Origin: Nocardia asteroides
GTDB taxonomy: Bacteria; Actinomycetota; Actinomycetes; Mycobacteriales; Mycobacteriaceae
Reading direction: 5' to 3'
Length of the DNA stretch: 64,000 nucleotides
Assembly: GCA_019930625.1 (NCBI GenBank)
Contig: CP082844.1
Coordinates: 4,836,001-4,900,000 of the forward strand
Made by a program: the position numbers and the translations under genes. How positions within the stretch are numbered: position 1 is the stretch's first letter; each line of letters starts with the position of its first letter. The notes beneath the pieces were generated by a model. The model had not been told where the DNA came from and ran no database searches. It saw only the letters and a list, made by a program, of their open reading frames with translations. Positions 48,954-61,600 of the stretch are shown here, piece by piece.

Positions 48954-49922
48954 ATGCGTATCGGGTACAAACTGGCGGCCGAGGCATTCGGTCCGAACGA
49001 GCTTGTCCGCCAAGCGATCCGGGCCGAAGAGGCCGGATTCGATTTCGTCGAGATCAGCGATCACTTCCATCCCTGGCTGGACAACCAAGGGCATTCACCG
49101 TTCGCTTGGACCGTGCTCGGAACCATCGCGGCGAAGACCGAGCGCATCGAGCTCGCCACCGGCGTGACCTGCCCGATCCTGCGATACCACCCCGCCATCA
49201 TCGCGCAGGCGGCGGCCACTCTCGCGATCCTGTCCGACAACCGCTTCACCCTCGGCGTCGGTTCGGGTGAACGCCTCAACGAGCATGTCGTCGGTCGCGA
49301 GTTCCCGCCTGTGCGCGTCCGGCAGCGAATGCTCCGCGAAGCCCTCGAGATCATTCGCCTGCTGTGGAGCGGCGGTTATCAGTCCTACGACGGCGAATTC
49401 CTGACCCTCTCCGAAGCTCGCGTCTTCGACCTGCCCGACCAGCTCCCGCCGATCGCGGTGGCCGGAGGCGGGCCCCAGGCGGCTCGCCTCGCCGCCGAAC
49501 TCGGTGACGGTCTGTTCGCCACCGAACCGAAGTCCGAGCTCATCGATCGCTATCGCGCGGCGGGTGGGACAGGACCGCGCTACGCGGAGGTGGGCATGGC
49601 GTGGGCGCCCGACGAGGAAACGGCCGCGAAGGCGGTGCTCGACACGACGCGCTGGGCCGTCACGGGGTGGAAGGTGATGAGCGAGTTGCCGAACCCGGTC
49701 AACTTCGCCGCCGCGACCACCACGGTCCGTCTGGAGGACATCCTCGACAATTTCGCTTGTGGTCCGGACCCGGCCCGCTATCTCGACGCCGCGAAGCAGT
49801 ACGCCGACGCGGGATTCGACCATCTCGTGATGCAGAACGCGGGCCCCGACCCCGATGGCTTCCTGGACTTCTACCGCCGCGAACTCGACGAGCCCCTGCG
49901 TGCCCTGACGCCGAGGGCGTGA
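48954..49922 (+). CDS. LLM-class F420-dependent oxidoreductase (G6PDH-related subgroup)
   Basis: 322 residues; AGGAGG precedes the ATG at 48954. Luciferase-like TIM barrel: MRIGYKLAAEAFGPNELVRQ, FVEISDHFHPWLDNQGHSPF, LATGVTCPILRYHPAIIAQA and LGVGSGERLNEHVVG. This wording marks the TIGR03557-like group near F420-dependent glucose-6-phosphate dehydrogenase. The substrate is unknown; members often reduce F420 or quinone-like compounds. The SigF-type promoter suggests induction under general stress. Confidence 0.85.
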   Translation: MRIGYKLAAEAFGPNELVRQAIRAEEAGFDFVEISDHFHPWLDNQGHSPFAWTVLGTIAAKTERIELATGVTCPILRYHPAIIAQAAATLAILSDNRFTLGVGSGERLNEHVVGREFPPVRVRQRMLREALEIIRLLWSGGYQSYDGEFLTLSEARVFDLPDQLPPIAVAGGGPQAARLAAELGDGLFATEPKSELIDRYRAAGGTGPRYAEVGMAWAPDEETAAKAVLDTTRWAVTGWKVMSELPNPVNFAAATTTVRLEDILDNFACGPDPARYLDAAKQYADAGFDHLVMQNAGPDPDGFLDFYRRELDEPLRALTPRA

Positions 49923-49958
49923 GGGCGTTGCATCGGAGCGAGTGGTGAGGACGCGAGG

Positions 49959-50570
49959 TCAGGCCTGCCGGGCGGCGGGTCCGCGGATCGCGGTGAACAG
50001 GCGCAGGCAGCGTTCGGTCATGTCCTCGGGGGTGTGGCCGGGATGGTCGCTCCACCACGCGATGGTGGTGGACACGATGCTGAACCACAGTGCCAGCAGC
50101 AGCGAGTGATCGTCGGCATCGAAGACGTCGGCGTCGGCCAGCACCTGTGCGACACCTGCCGAGCCCATGCCGTTCAACGCATCCTGATACTCGCGGGCCA
50201 CCGCGTAGGCCTCGCTCGGACGAGGCAGGGTGGCGTCGTAGATGATCTTCCAGTTCTGCGTGCGTCCGTCGAGGGCGTCGAAGATCCCGGCCAATGTCGC
50301 CAGCGCCCGGTCGTGGGCACCGGGCGCGGACTGCGCGGCCGCGACCGCATCGACCAGGCTCTTGCCCGCGCGGTGCACGCAAGCCGCGTGCAGACCGTCG
50401 CGGGAGCCGAAGTAGGCGTAGACGAGCGGCTTGGAAACCCCCGCGGCCGAGGCGATCCGGACGAGCGAAGCCTTCGCGTAGCCGTGATCGCCGAACTCGG
50501 CGGTGGCGACGTCGAGAATCTGCTCCTCCCGCCGCTCGCGCGGCACACCCTTGGTGCCCGGCTTGCTCAC
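49959..50570 (-). CDS. TetR-family transcriptional regulator
   Basis: 203 residues. The N-terminal helix-turn-helix reads EQILDVATAEFGDHGYAKAS, then LVRIASAAGVSKPLVYAYFG; the C-terminal helices form a ligand pocket with several aromatic residues (ALWFSIVSTTIAWWSD). It lies downstream of the FAD oxidase gene on the same strand with a 125-base gap and may be co-transcribed; the 35-bp inverted repeat at 52338-52372 is a plausible operator. Ligand unknown, probably acyl-CoA or another lipophilic compound. Confidence 0.85.
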   Translation of the reverse strand: MSKPGTKGVPRERREEQILDVATAEFGDHGYAKASLVRIASAAGVSKPLVYAYFGSRDGLHAACVHRAGKSLVDAVAAAQSAPGAHDRALATLAGIFDALDGRTQNWKIIYDATLPRPSEAYAVAREYQDALNGMGSAGVAQVLADADVFDADDHSLLLALWFSIVSTTIAWWSDHPGHTPEDMTERCLRLFTAIRGPAARQA

Positions 50571-50695
50571 GGGGCATCACATACGGGCATGGGACTCCTC
50601 GGATATCGCGCAGATACGTCGAATTCGATATTCGCACGCTCCGTTCGGGCGACGGCGCTGTCCATCTCCTCCCGGTACGCCGGCGTCCTGCGGCA

Positions 50696-52315
50696 TCACC
50701 TCGCTGCGGAGGGCAGCGGGTCGATCAGCACCCCGGGATTGAGGATGCCCGCCGGATCGAGTGCCGATTTGGCCGCCCGCAGCGCCGCTGCGAAAGTTTC
50801 GGGTCGCTGGCGGTCGTACCAGGGACGGTGGTCGCGGCCGACGGCGTGGTGGTGCGTGATGGTCGCACCGGAGATATGGAGTGCTTCCGATACGGCGGTC
50901 TTGATCTCGTCCCATTGCTCGACGGTCCGGCCCCAGCGGCCCGCGGCGTAGATGCCGAAGTAGGGCGCGGGTCCGTCCGGGTAGACGTGGGTGAATCGGC
51001 AAGTCACCACACCGGTCACACCGGCCGATCGGAACGCGGCGGTCGCCGCTGTCTGCACCGCGGCGCGGAGGTCTTCGAAACGGTCCCAGGTGCAGGCGGT
51101 TTCGAATGTCTCCACGATCATCGACTGGGCGGCGAGCGCGTCGCGCTGATACGGCATCCGGAGGAACGACGAGCGCCACGTGTCGGCCGCGCCCGGGCGC
51201 GCCGAGTCTTCCGCGGAGTCGGAGGTGCGCACCCCGTCGGGAATGGTGCCGCCGTGCTCACCGCAGATTCGTATCGCCCGGCGCATCGGTTCGTCCACGG
51301 GATGGTCGGCGGACTCGAATCCGAGCACCAGCACCCCGCCCGCCGTGCTGGTGCCCGCATTGACGAACGCTTCCACCGGATCCAGCAGCCGGCAGTTGGC
51401 CGGATGCAGCCCGGACTGGGCGATGGCCCGCGTCGCGGTCACGGCCGCGCCGTAGCGGTCGAAGAGCACCGACGCTCCGGAACGCCAGCGCGGACGATCC
51501 TGCAGGCGCATCCACGCTTCGGTGATCACGCCCAGTATGCCTTCGGACCCGAGGAACATCCGGTCGGGTGAGGGACCCGCACCGGAGGCGGGCAGCCTGC
51601 GCGATTCGCTGATCCCGGCCGGGGTGACCACCCGCATCGATTCGACCATGTCATCGATGTGGGTATGGACGGTCGCGTAGTGGCCACCGGCCCGCGTGGC
51701 CAGCCAGCCACCGAGCGTCGAGAACTCGAAGGACTGCGGAAAGTGCCGCAGTGTCAGACCATCCGGCCGCAATGCCGCTGCCAGGGCGGGGCCGAGCATG
51801 CCCGCTCGAATGCGCGCCGCGCGGCTGGTGCGGTCGAGCTCCACGAGCCCGGCCAAGCGGCTCATGTCCAGCGACACGGACCCGGTGTAGGCGTCCATGC
51901 CGCGCGGTTCGACACCGCCTACCACCGACGTTCCGCCGCCGAACGGCACGACGGCGATGCCCGTGCCCGCGCACCAGTCCAGGATGTCGACCACGTCCTG
52001 TTCGGTGCGCGGGCGCAACACCTGATCGGGTACATGGTCGACGCGGCCGAGCAGATTGCGCACCACGTCACGAAACGCCTGCCCGTTGCCGTGGGAGACG
52101 CGGTCACCGAGGCCTCCCGAGGCCAGGTGAGCCAGCGAATCCGGCGGCTGGACGCGCGGCGGAGGAACGGCCAGCGCTGTCAGGTCCGGCGCCTCGTGCA
52201 CCGTCGGATCGGCGTCGGGGAGCAGGGCCGCCACCCGCTTCGTCAGCGCTTCGCGCTCGGGGCCGGTTACGGCGTCCTCTCGATTGCCCCATCCCCACCA
52301 CGACCTCGTCGCCAT
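50696..52315 (-). CDS. FAD-binding oxidase, alkylglycerone-phosphate-synthase-like
   Basis: 539 residues of the VAO/PCMH flavoprotein family. FAD is bound at VVPFGGGTSVVGGVEPRG and LRHFPQSFEFSTLGGWLATR, with GSEGILGVITEAWMRLQD following; the C-terminal cap has THHHAVGRDHRPWYDRQRPE. Motif wording matches bacterial alkyldihydroxyacetonephosphate-synthase-like proteins, which exchange the acyl chain of acyl-DHAP for a fatty alcohol; actual ether-lipid synthesis in mycolata is not established. It diverges from the NRPS gene, with a candidate operator between them. Confidence 0.8.
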   Translation of the reverse strand: MATRSWWGWGNREDAVTGPEREALTKRVAALLPDADPTVHEAPDLTALAVPPPRVQPPDSLAHLASGGLGDRVSHGNGQAFRDVVRNLLGRVDHVPDQVLRPRTEQDVVDILDWCAGTGIAVVPFGGGTSVVGGVEPRGMDAYTGSVSLDMSRLAGLVELDRTSRAARIRAGMLGPALAAALRPDGLTLRHFPQSFEFSTLGGWLATRAGGHYATVHTHIDDMVESMRVVTPAGISESRRLPASGAGPSPDRMFLGSEGILGVITEAWMRLQDRPRWRSGASVLFDRYGAAVTATRAIAQSGLHPANCRLLDPVEAFVNAGTSTAGGVLVLGFESADHPVDEPMRRAIRICGEHGGTIPDGVRTSDSAEDSARPGAADTWRSSFLRMPYQRDALAAQSMIVETFETACTWDRFEDLRAAVQTAATAAFRSAGVTGVVTCRFTHVYPDGPAPYFGIYAAGRWGRTVEQWDEIKTAVSEALHISGATITHHHAVGRDHRPWYDRQRPETFAAALRAAKSALDPAGILNPGVLIDPLPSAAR

Positions 52316-52699
52316 CGCACGGCTCCCTTCGGAATGTAATTGACTCGATGGTAAATTACTTCGATGTCAATTGTCAGTGCCTTCCTGGCCGGACCGTGAC
52401 GGCGGCCCGTGGGACCTATGTCGAGTGAGAACCGACCGAATAGCGAGAGTGATTTTTGCCATATCTCAGGGCGTGGTGGCTACGGTCCGAAACGGTTGTT
52501 CTTCACGTCACACGGTGTAATGGACCAACGGGTAGCTGGGTAACCCTAGGGACTTTCCCAACCTCGCCGCGCCGATCCGATCGGTGTTCGCTAAGGTCCG
52601 ATCTGCACGCTCGGGTCATGGTTCACGCATTTGAGGCACCGCTTCTGGCTCCATCGCCAGAGCGGACACTGATCGACCAGAGAGTGAACTCGCCACCGC
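52316..52699. other. Divergent control region between FAD oxidase and NRPS genes
   Basis: No gene. It holds the 35-bp inverted repeat at 52338-52372 close to the FAD oxidase start and a palindromic CCCTAGGG at ~52544-52551. The NRPS start has no clear ribosome site; GGGTA sequences here lack a SigF -35. Confidence 0.5.
52338..52372. promoter_or_regulatory. 35-bp inverted repeat AATTGAC-N21-GTCAATT
   Basis: Outer arms AATTGAC (52338-52344) and GTCAATT (52366-52372) are perfect, and the centre carries a second palindrome GTAA-A-TTAC. It is AT-rich against a GC-rich background and lies 22 bases before the FAD oxidase ATG, so a bound repressor would block that promoter. Confidence 0.6.
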
Positions 52700-55600
52700 A
52701 TGACCCCGACACGTCGTTCCGCACGTCGCGCCCACCATTCACGAGCACGTAATCTGCTGTTCCACCAACTGCTTTCCGCCGCGGTCGACACCTCGTTCGA
52801 CTCCGCGGCGGTCCGGTACAATCCCACCGGCGATCCCGCCGATCAGCGGGAACTCAGCTATCGGGAGCTGGATGAGACCTCCTCGCGACTGGCCCGGTAT
52901 CTGATCGGCTTCGGTCTGGGGCCGGGAGACTTCGTCGCGGTGGCCATCACGCGGTCGGTGGAGTCGGTGCTGGCGGTGTGGGCGGTCGCGAAAACCGGCG
53001 CCGCCTACGTGCCCGTCGATCCTTCCTATCCGGCCGATCGCATCGCGCACATGATCGCGGATTCCGGCGTCGTCGTCGGTCTCACCACCTCGGCACATCG
53101 AGCGGCGCTGCCCGCCACGGGGACCGATTGGATAGAACTCGACGCCCCGGCGCACCGCGAGCGGCTCGCCGCCCAGCCCGGTCATTCGATCTCCTACCTG
53201 GACCGGTCGCGCCCGCTGACCGAACAGCACCTCGCCTACGTGATCTACACCTCCGGCTCGACGGGCAAGCCGAAAGGCGTCGCCGTCACCCATGCCGGCC
53301 TTGCGGCCCTGGTCGAGCACGAGATCGCCGTGCGGGTGGTGACCCGGGAATCGCGCGTCACGCATCTGTGCACACCGAGCTTCGACTTCTCGGTGATCGA
53401 GATGCTGCTCGCCTTCTCGGCGGGAGCGACTCTGGTCGTCGCGCCGCCCGCGGTGTTCGGCGGCATGGAACTGGCCGATCTGCTGCGGCGGGAGCGGGTC
53501 ACGCATCTGTGCATCACCCCGGGAGCCCTGGAGTCGATCGACCCGGCCGGACTCGACGACCTCCGGGCCATCCTGTGCGGCGGGGAGCGCGTGAGTCGCG
53601 AACTGGTGGCCCGGTGGGCGAACGCCGACCGGGCCTTCTACATCGTCTACGGCCCCACCGAGACAACCATCTTCGCCACCGGCACCGCGGCGCTGCGCGC
53701 GGGCGAGGCGACCCACATCGGGACTCCGGTCCCAGCGCTGGGCGTCCACGTGCTCGATGCCCGGCTACGGATGGTGCCCACGGGAGTGATCGGCGAACTG
53801 TATCTCTCCGGGCCGGCGCTGGCGCAGGGATATCTCGGGCGACCCGGGCTGACCGCCGACAGGTTCGTGGCCAATCCGTTCGCGACGGCGCCCGGCGCCC
53901 GCATGTATCGCACCGGCGATATGGTGCGGCGCACCTCGGCCGGGCTGATCGAATACCACGGCCGAGTGGATTTCCAGGTCAAGATCCGAGGGCTGCGAAT
54001 CGAGCTCGACGAGATCGACAACGCACTGACCGCCCACCCCGACGTCGACTACGCCGTGACACTCGGCACGACGCTGCCATCCGGTGGCAGAGCGCTGGTG
54101 TCCTATGTGCTGCCGCGCGTGGCGTCCGCCCCTGGCGACTGCGGCCGGGTGACCCTGAACACCACGGAACTGATCGATTTCCTAGCCAAAACCCTTCCCG
54201 CATATATGATTCCGGCGTCGATCACGGTGCTCGACGAACTCCCGCTCACACCGGTCGGCAAACTGGATCGCGCGGCGCTACCGGAGCCGGCGCTCACCAC
54301 CAGACGGTTCCGTGCGCCCGCTACGCCGACCGAGCGGGTGGTCGCCGACATCTTCGCCGCGTTGCTGCTGCCGCACCCCGGCGCAGGCCAGGTGGGGGCG
54401 AACGACGATTTCTTCGAACTCGGGGGCAACTCGCTGATCGCCACACAGGCCGCGGCGCGGCTCGGCACCGCGCTGGGTGTCCGTGTTCCGGTCGCGCTGC
54501 TGTTCGAGGCGCCGGCGGTGGCGAAACTGGCCGAACGCCTGGGGGACCTGACCCGGGCGTCGCATCCCGCGCCGCGACCGATGGCACGGCCCGAGCGGGT
54601 GCCGCTGTCGTACGCGCAGCGGCGGATGTGGTTTCTGAATCGGTTCGACCCGGCCGCGGCGAGCAACCACATTCCGCTGGCGGTGCGGTTGAGCGGGGAG
54701 CTGGACGTGGACGCGCTGCGCGCCGCGATCCGGGACCTGGTCGAGCGGCACGAGGTACTGCGGACCAGCTATCCGGATCACGACGGCACGGGCAGCCAAT
54801 GTGTGCATCCCGTGTCGGATCCGAGGGCGGTACCCGAACTGCCGGTGCTCGACGTCATCGAGACCGAGATCCCGGAGCGCACCGTAGCCGCGGTGGTCGA
54901 GGGCTTCGACGTGACGGCGGCGCCGCCGATCCGGTTGCGTCTGCTGCGCTCGAACGAGACCGAGCATGTGCTCGTGGGCGCGATCCACCACATCGCCGCG
55001 GACGGCTCCTCCATCGGCCCGCTGACCGCCGACCTGATGACCGCCTATACGGCCAGGGCCGCAGGGCACGGTCCGATCTGGACGCCGCTGCCCCTGCAGT
55101 ACGCGGACTACACGCTGTGGCAGCGTCGAATGCTGGGCGAGGAGAGCGATCCGGATTCGACACTCGCCCGCCAGATCGGATTCTGGCGAGAACGGCTGGC
55201 GGACCTGCCGGAAAGGCTGGACCTACCCGCGGACCGGCCGCGCCCGGCGGTGTTCTCGGGTCGCGGCGCCACGCACGAATTCAAGATCGATGCGACGGTG
55301 CACGCGGCGCTGAACCGGCTGGCGCACCACCACGACGCGACGCTGTTCATGGTCGCGCACGCGGTATACGCCGTTCTGCTGGCCAGGCTGTCGAACACCC
55401 GCGACATCACAGTCGGCACACCGGTGGCCGGTCGCGGCGAAGCCGCGTTGGACGGCCTGATCGGCATGTTCGTCAACACCCTCGCGCTGCGTACCGAGAT
55501 CGACCCCGGTCACACCTTCGCCGAACTGCTCGACCAGGTGCGCGGCCGGGATATCGAGGCGTTCGGATATGCCGACGTACCGTTCGAACGCTTGGTGGAA

Positions 55601-58600
55601 TTGCTGGACCCGGTGCGGTCGAGCGCGCATCACCCGCTGTTCCAGACGATGCTGACCTTCCACAACTTCGCGCAGGCGACGCTGGAACTGCCCGCTCTCA
55701 TCGTCTCCGCCCTCGACTTCGCGCTGCCACTGGCGAAGTTCGATCTCGAGCTGACCATGGTGCCGCACGAGGACGAGCGGACGCCGCTGGGAATCTCCGC
55801 CGCCTTCACGTATTCCACCGACCTGTTCGAGGAGGCGACGGTCGCGGGCTTCGCCCGGCGGCTGTGCGCGCTCCTCGCCGCCGTCGCCGACTCGGCGGAT
55901 CGCCCGGTGGGCGAGCTGGACCTGCTCGACGCCGCGGAGCGCACCGCCATCCTGGCCCACTGGAACGACACCCGGCATCCCGTCCCCCCGGGGCTGGTGC
56001 TCGACGGCTACCGGCGTGCGGTAGCGCGGCACCCGGACGATGTCGCGATCGTCTGCGCGTGCCTGCGACTGACCTACCGGGAGTTCGACGAGCGGGTCAA
56101 CCGGCTCGCGCGGGTGCTCATCGACCACGGCGTCGGCGCGGAATCGCTGGTGGGACTGGCGATCCGGCGTTCGGTCGACCTGGTGGCCGGGATGTACGCG
56201 ATTCTCACCGCGGGCGGCGCGTACGTCCCGCTGGACCCGGATCATCCCGCCGAGCGGCTCGCGCATGTGCTCGAGGTCGCCCGGCCCGTCTGTGTGCTCA
56301 CCACGACCGCCGACGCGGTGCCGATGCCCGATGACGTCGTCGTCCTGACTTCGGACACCCTCGAAGCCGACCGACGCTCGGGGGCACCGATCCGTTCGGA
56401 TGAACTGCTGCGTACGGTGCTGCCGGAGCACCCGGCCTATGTGATCTTCACGTCCGGGTCGACCGGGCGCCCGAAAGGCGTGACAGTCTCGCACAAGGCG
56501 ATCGACAACCAGATCGAGTGGATGCTCGCCCAGTACCCCATGGGGCCGGGAGAGGTGTACCTCCAGAAGACCGCGACCACCTTCGACGTTTCGTTGTGGG
56601 GCTACCTCATGCCGCTGCGGTCGGGCGCGAAGCTCGTCGTCGCCGATCACGACGGGCACCGCGACGCGGACTATCTCGCCGCGACCATCGCCGAACACGA
56701 GGTCACCATCACCGACTTCGTGCCTTCCATGTTGACGGTATTCGCCGCGCATGCGGCGCCAGGCAGCCTTGCCACACTGCGGCATCTGTTCGTCATCGGG
56801 GAGGCTTTGCCGCCGGAGACCGTGCGCGCGGTCCGGGCGGTCACCGAGGCGCAGGTGCACAACTTGTACGGGCCCACCGAGGCCGCGGTGTCGGTGACCT
56901 ACTGGCCGGCGGGGACGGGTGAGGGATCGACGGTGCCGATCGGCCGGCCGCAGTGGAATACGCGGGTCTACGTGCTGGATTCGCGCTTGCGACCGGTGCC
57001 CGCCGGGGTACCCGGCGAGCTGTATCTGGCCGGGGACCAGCTCGCCCGCGGATATGTGCGGCAGGCTGCGCAGACGGCCGGTCGCTTCGTCGCGAACCCG
57101 TTCGACCGCGGAACCAGGATGTACCGCACCGGTGACCTGGCGGTCTGGCGGGCGCCCAGTGCGGACGAGCCCCAGCGACTGGAATATCTGGGGCGCACCG
57201 ATTCTCAGGTGAAGTTCCGTGGCCAGCGGATCGAGCTCGGCGAGATCGAGGCCGCGCTGCTGGCGCAACCGTCGGTGAGTCAAGCGGTCGCGGCGGTGGC
57301 GCCCTCGCCGGTGAGCGATCGGCTGGTCGCCTATGTGGTTGCGCGGCCCGGGCATGTCATCGACGATCGAGAGCTCTTCGCCGGGATTTCGGCGGTGCTG
57401 CCCGCGTACATGATCCCCTGCGTGCTGGTCGAACTGCCCGCGCTGCCGCTGAACGTGAGCGGCAAACTCGACCGCAAGGCACTGCCCCGGCCGACGGTCA
57501 CCCCCGGGAAGTTCCGGGCCGCTCGAAATCCCGTCGAACAGGCCGTCGCCGCGGTGTTCACCGACCTGCTCGGCATCGAGGGAGTGGGCATCGATGACGA
57601 CTTCTTCGCCCTCGGCGGCAATTCGCTGCTCGCGACCCGTGCGGTCGCGAGGCTCAACGAGGCGCTGCGATCCCAGGTCACCGTGCGTGATCTGTTCGAG
57701 GCGCCCCGGGTCGCCGCACTCGCCGCGAGGGCGGTGTCCGACGGTACGGGCGCCGTCCGTCCGCCCTTGGTCCGGACGCGACGGACCGATCGCATCCCGC
57801 TCTCGCCGGCACAGCATCGGATGTGGTTGCTCAACCGCATCGAGCCGGACTCGCCCGCTTACAACATGCCCTTCGCCGTCCGGCTGACCGGCATCCTCGA
57901 CGTGCCCGCGCTGCGCTACGCGGTCGCCGACGTGATCGAACGGCACGAGGTGCTGCGCACCCGCTACCCGGTCGACGCCGACGGGCAGCCGGGTCAGGAG
58001 ATCTTGACGACCGCTGCGGTCCTCCCCGATGGTCTCGCCGTGGAGCACGACCTGACCGAGGTCGCGGACATGGTGAACGGGCTGATGTGCGCGGGCTTCG
58101 ATGTGACCACGGCCGCGCCGGTACGGCTGCGACTGTTCACCTCGGGCCGCGATCATCTCCTCGTCATCGTGACGCACCACATCTCGGCGGATGGCGCGTC
58201 GCTCGCGCCGCTGGCCCGCGACCTGGCGACCGCCTACGTCTCCCGTTTGAACGGTTGTGCACCGGACTGGCCCCCGCTCCCGGTGCAGTATGCCGATTTC
58301 GCGATCTGGCAGCACGCTGTTCTCGGCCGCGACGACTGCGATCATTCCCTCGCCGCGCGGCAATTGTCTTACTGGCGCGATCAATTGGCCGGGCTGACCG
58401 CACCGCTGGAGCTGCCTGCCGATCGCCCTCGTCCGTCGAGGCCCGCCAACCGCGGCGCGTCGACCGGCTTCACCATCCCGGCGCCGGTACACCAACGACT
58501 GACCGCGATCGCGCGCGAGCACAACGCGACGTTGTTCATGGTGATCCACGCGGCGCTCGCCACGGTGATCGGACGCCTCTGCGGCACGACGGACGTCGTG

Positions 58601-61600
58601 ATCGGCACCCCGGTCGCCGGACGCGGCGAACGCGCGCTGGACGATCTGATCGGCATGTTCGTCAACACGTTGGCTCTGCGGGTCGACGTCGATCCGGCCG
58701 CGACTTTCCACGACCTCGTGGATCGCTCCCGGGAAGCGGCTCTTTCGGCGTTCGCCAACGCCGACGTGCCTTTCGAGCGAGTGGTCGAGCAGGCCGCGCC
58801 CGCTCGAACCGGAACGCGGAACCCGCTGGTGCCGGTGATGCTGGCGTTCCAGAACATCGAGCAGCCCGCCCTGGAGCTGCCGGACCTGACGGTCACCGCT
58901 GTCGACAACGGCGCGATCACCGCGAAATTCGATCTCCAAGTCGTCGTCGAGCCACGACTAGGTGCCGACGGCCGGGCGGCGGGAATCGCCGTGACATTCA
59001 CCTATGCCACCGAACTCTTCGACGAATCGACCGTCCGAGCCTTCGGGCGGCGATTCGAGCGCATCGTGGCGGCGGTGGCGCAAGAGCCCTCCGCGGCGGT
59101 ATGGGACATCGGCATTCTCGACGAAAACGATGTCCTGCCCGCCGATGCGCGCGAGGCGTGTGCCGGGCCGTCCGATATCGCGGACGCGGCGGTGGCGACG
59201 CTGCCCGCGCTGGTCTGCGAGCAGGCGCAGCGCAGGCCGGACGCGTCGGCCGTCCGATTCGGCGCCGCCACGCTGAGCTTCGAGACGTTGTGCCGTCGCG
59301 CGAATCGAGTCGCCCGTGCGTTGATCGCGGCCGGCGCAGGTCCGGAATCCGTTGTGGCCGTCGCGGTCTCGCGGACGGAGGAACTGCCGGTTGCGCTGCT
59401 CGGGGTGCTTGCGGCCGGTGCGGCGTACCTGCCCGTCGATCTCGGCTACCCGGCGCAGCGGCTGGCCTTCGTGCTCGCCGACGCGGCGCCGGTCTGCGTG
59501 CTGACCACGGCTGCCGACCGCTCCGACATCCCGGACGCCGGACTACCCACCGTCCTGCTGGAACAGTCGGCGGAGTTCTGCGACGCTCCGATCACCGACG
59601 CCGACCGGCTGAGGCCGCTGCTTCCGGACAACCTCGCCTACGTCATCTACACCTCGGGCTCGACGGGCGTGCCGAAGGGCGTCGGCGTGACGCACCGCAA
59701 CGTGGTGGAACTGTGCGCGAATGCGCGACCGCTGTTCGGATTCGGCGAGCGAGACGTCTGGACGGTGTTCCACTCCTTCGCATTCGACTTCTCGGTGTGG
59801 GAGCTGTGGTGCGGGCTCGTGACCGGCGGCACCGTCGTCGTGGTCGACTACGCGACATCGCGAACACCGGAACTGTTCCGGGAGTTGTTGATTCGTGAAC
59901 AGGTGACGGTGCTGAACCAGACTCCGTCGGCGTTCTGTCAACTCGTCGAAGCCGACCGCGACGCCTGCGCCGCCTCCGGGGAATTCGCGCTGCGATACGT
60001 GATCTTCGGAGGCGAGGCGCTGGACCTGCGGCACCTGCGACGGTGGCGCGAGCGTCATCCGGGGGACGCGCCGCGATTGGTCAACATGTACGGCATCACC
60101 GAGACGACCGTGCACGTCTCCTTCCTGGAGATCGGCGCGCATCTGATGGACAGTCCGGAAAGCCTCGTCGGCCGAGCGCTGCCCGGTCTGGACACCCATG
60201 TCCTGGATCTCCGGCTGCGTCCGGCGCCGTTCGGTACACCCGGTGAGATCTACGTCGCGGGCAGCCAGCTGTCGCGCGGTTACTCGGGACGGCCCGGGCT
60301 CACCGCGACGCGGTTCGTCGCGAATCCGTTCGGGCCGCCGGGATCCCGGATGTACCGCTCGGGTGACCTGGCGCGCTGGACCCGGTTCGACGGCGACGCC
60401 GGGCTCGCCTATGCCGGTCGCGGCGACCAGCAAGTGCAATTACGCGGTTTCCGGATCGAGCTCGGGGAGATCGAAGCGGCGTTGCTGCGCTGTCCCGGCG
60501 TGAGCCAGGCCGTCGCGGTGGTCCGGGCCGATCCGGCACTCGGCGATCAGCTCGTCGGCTACGTGCTGCCCGAGCCGGATGCGCGGCTGGATCCGGCCGG
60601 ACTGCGCACCCAGGTGGCCGAATACCTGACCGGATACATGGTGCCGGCCGCGATCGTGGTGATCGACGTCATTCCGTTGACCCCCAACGGCAAGCTCGAC
60701 CGGCGTGCGCTACCCGCGCCCGCATTCCGCGGTCGTGAGTTCCGTGCGGCCGCCACGCCCGTCGAGTCCACCGTCGCCGCCGCCTTCGCCGAGGTGCTCG
60801 GCGCCGATCGCTTCGGCATGGACGACAACTTCTTCGAACACGGCGGAAACTCCCTGCTCGCCGCGAAGCTGACGCTTCGGCTGTCGTCCGCGCTCGGCAC
60901 CCGGATTCCGGTGATGCGGGTGTTCACCGCGCCCACACCCGCGGAACTGGTCGCCGACCTGGCCAGCCGTGCGAGCGGAACGGTCGAGACCGAGGCGGCC
61001 TTCGACATGCTGCTACCGCTGCGCCCCCGCGGTTCGGCCGCGCCGCTGTTCTGCGTTCACCCGGTGTCGGGAATTTCCTGGTCGTACGCGGGTCTCGCCG
61101 CCTATCTCGACCCGGATCGACCCATCTACGGATTGCAGACGCCGGTGCTGGCGACCGAGGGGGCGATGCCGGGTTCGATCGAGGAATGGGCTGATCGCTA
61201 CCTCGAGCTCATCCGCTCCGAGCAGCCGACAGGTCCGTACCACCTTCTCGGTTGGTCGTTCGGTGGCGTCATCGCACACGAGATCGCGGTGCAATTGCGG
61301 CGCGCGGGCGAGCGGGTCGCGCTGCTCGCGGTGATGGACAGTTATATGGCGGATCCGCCGGGCACCCCGCCTGGTGACGCGGGGCAAGTGCCGGTGGCCG
61401 AATTGATCGGCGGTCTGCTCGGTGAGCAAGCGGGCGACCTCGGCAATGTGGCGGATGTGGACTGGGCCGCGCTTCCGCAGAAGATGACCGAACTCCCCGA
61501 GCCGTTCGCGTCGTTCGGCGCCGACCGCGTCACCCGGATCCTCGACGCGGCGGTGCACTCGGTGGCGCTCCGCAGCGCCTACGACCCGCCCGTGTACCGG

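Noticed and set aside
52530..52543. GGGTAG and GGGTAA before the NRPS as SigF -10 elements
   Set aside because: Neither has a matching -35 at 13 or 14 bases.
55223..58939. 1238-codon open frame on the minus strand across the NRPS
   Set aside because: It is the codon-3 shadow of a high-GC gene; the plus frame has complete NRPS domains and the minus frame shows only low-complexity Arg/Gly/His text.
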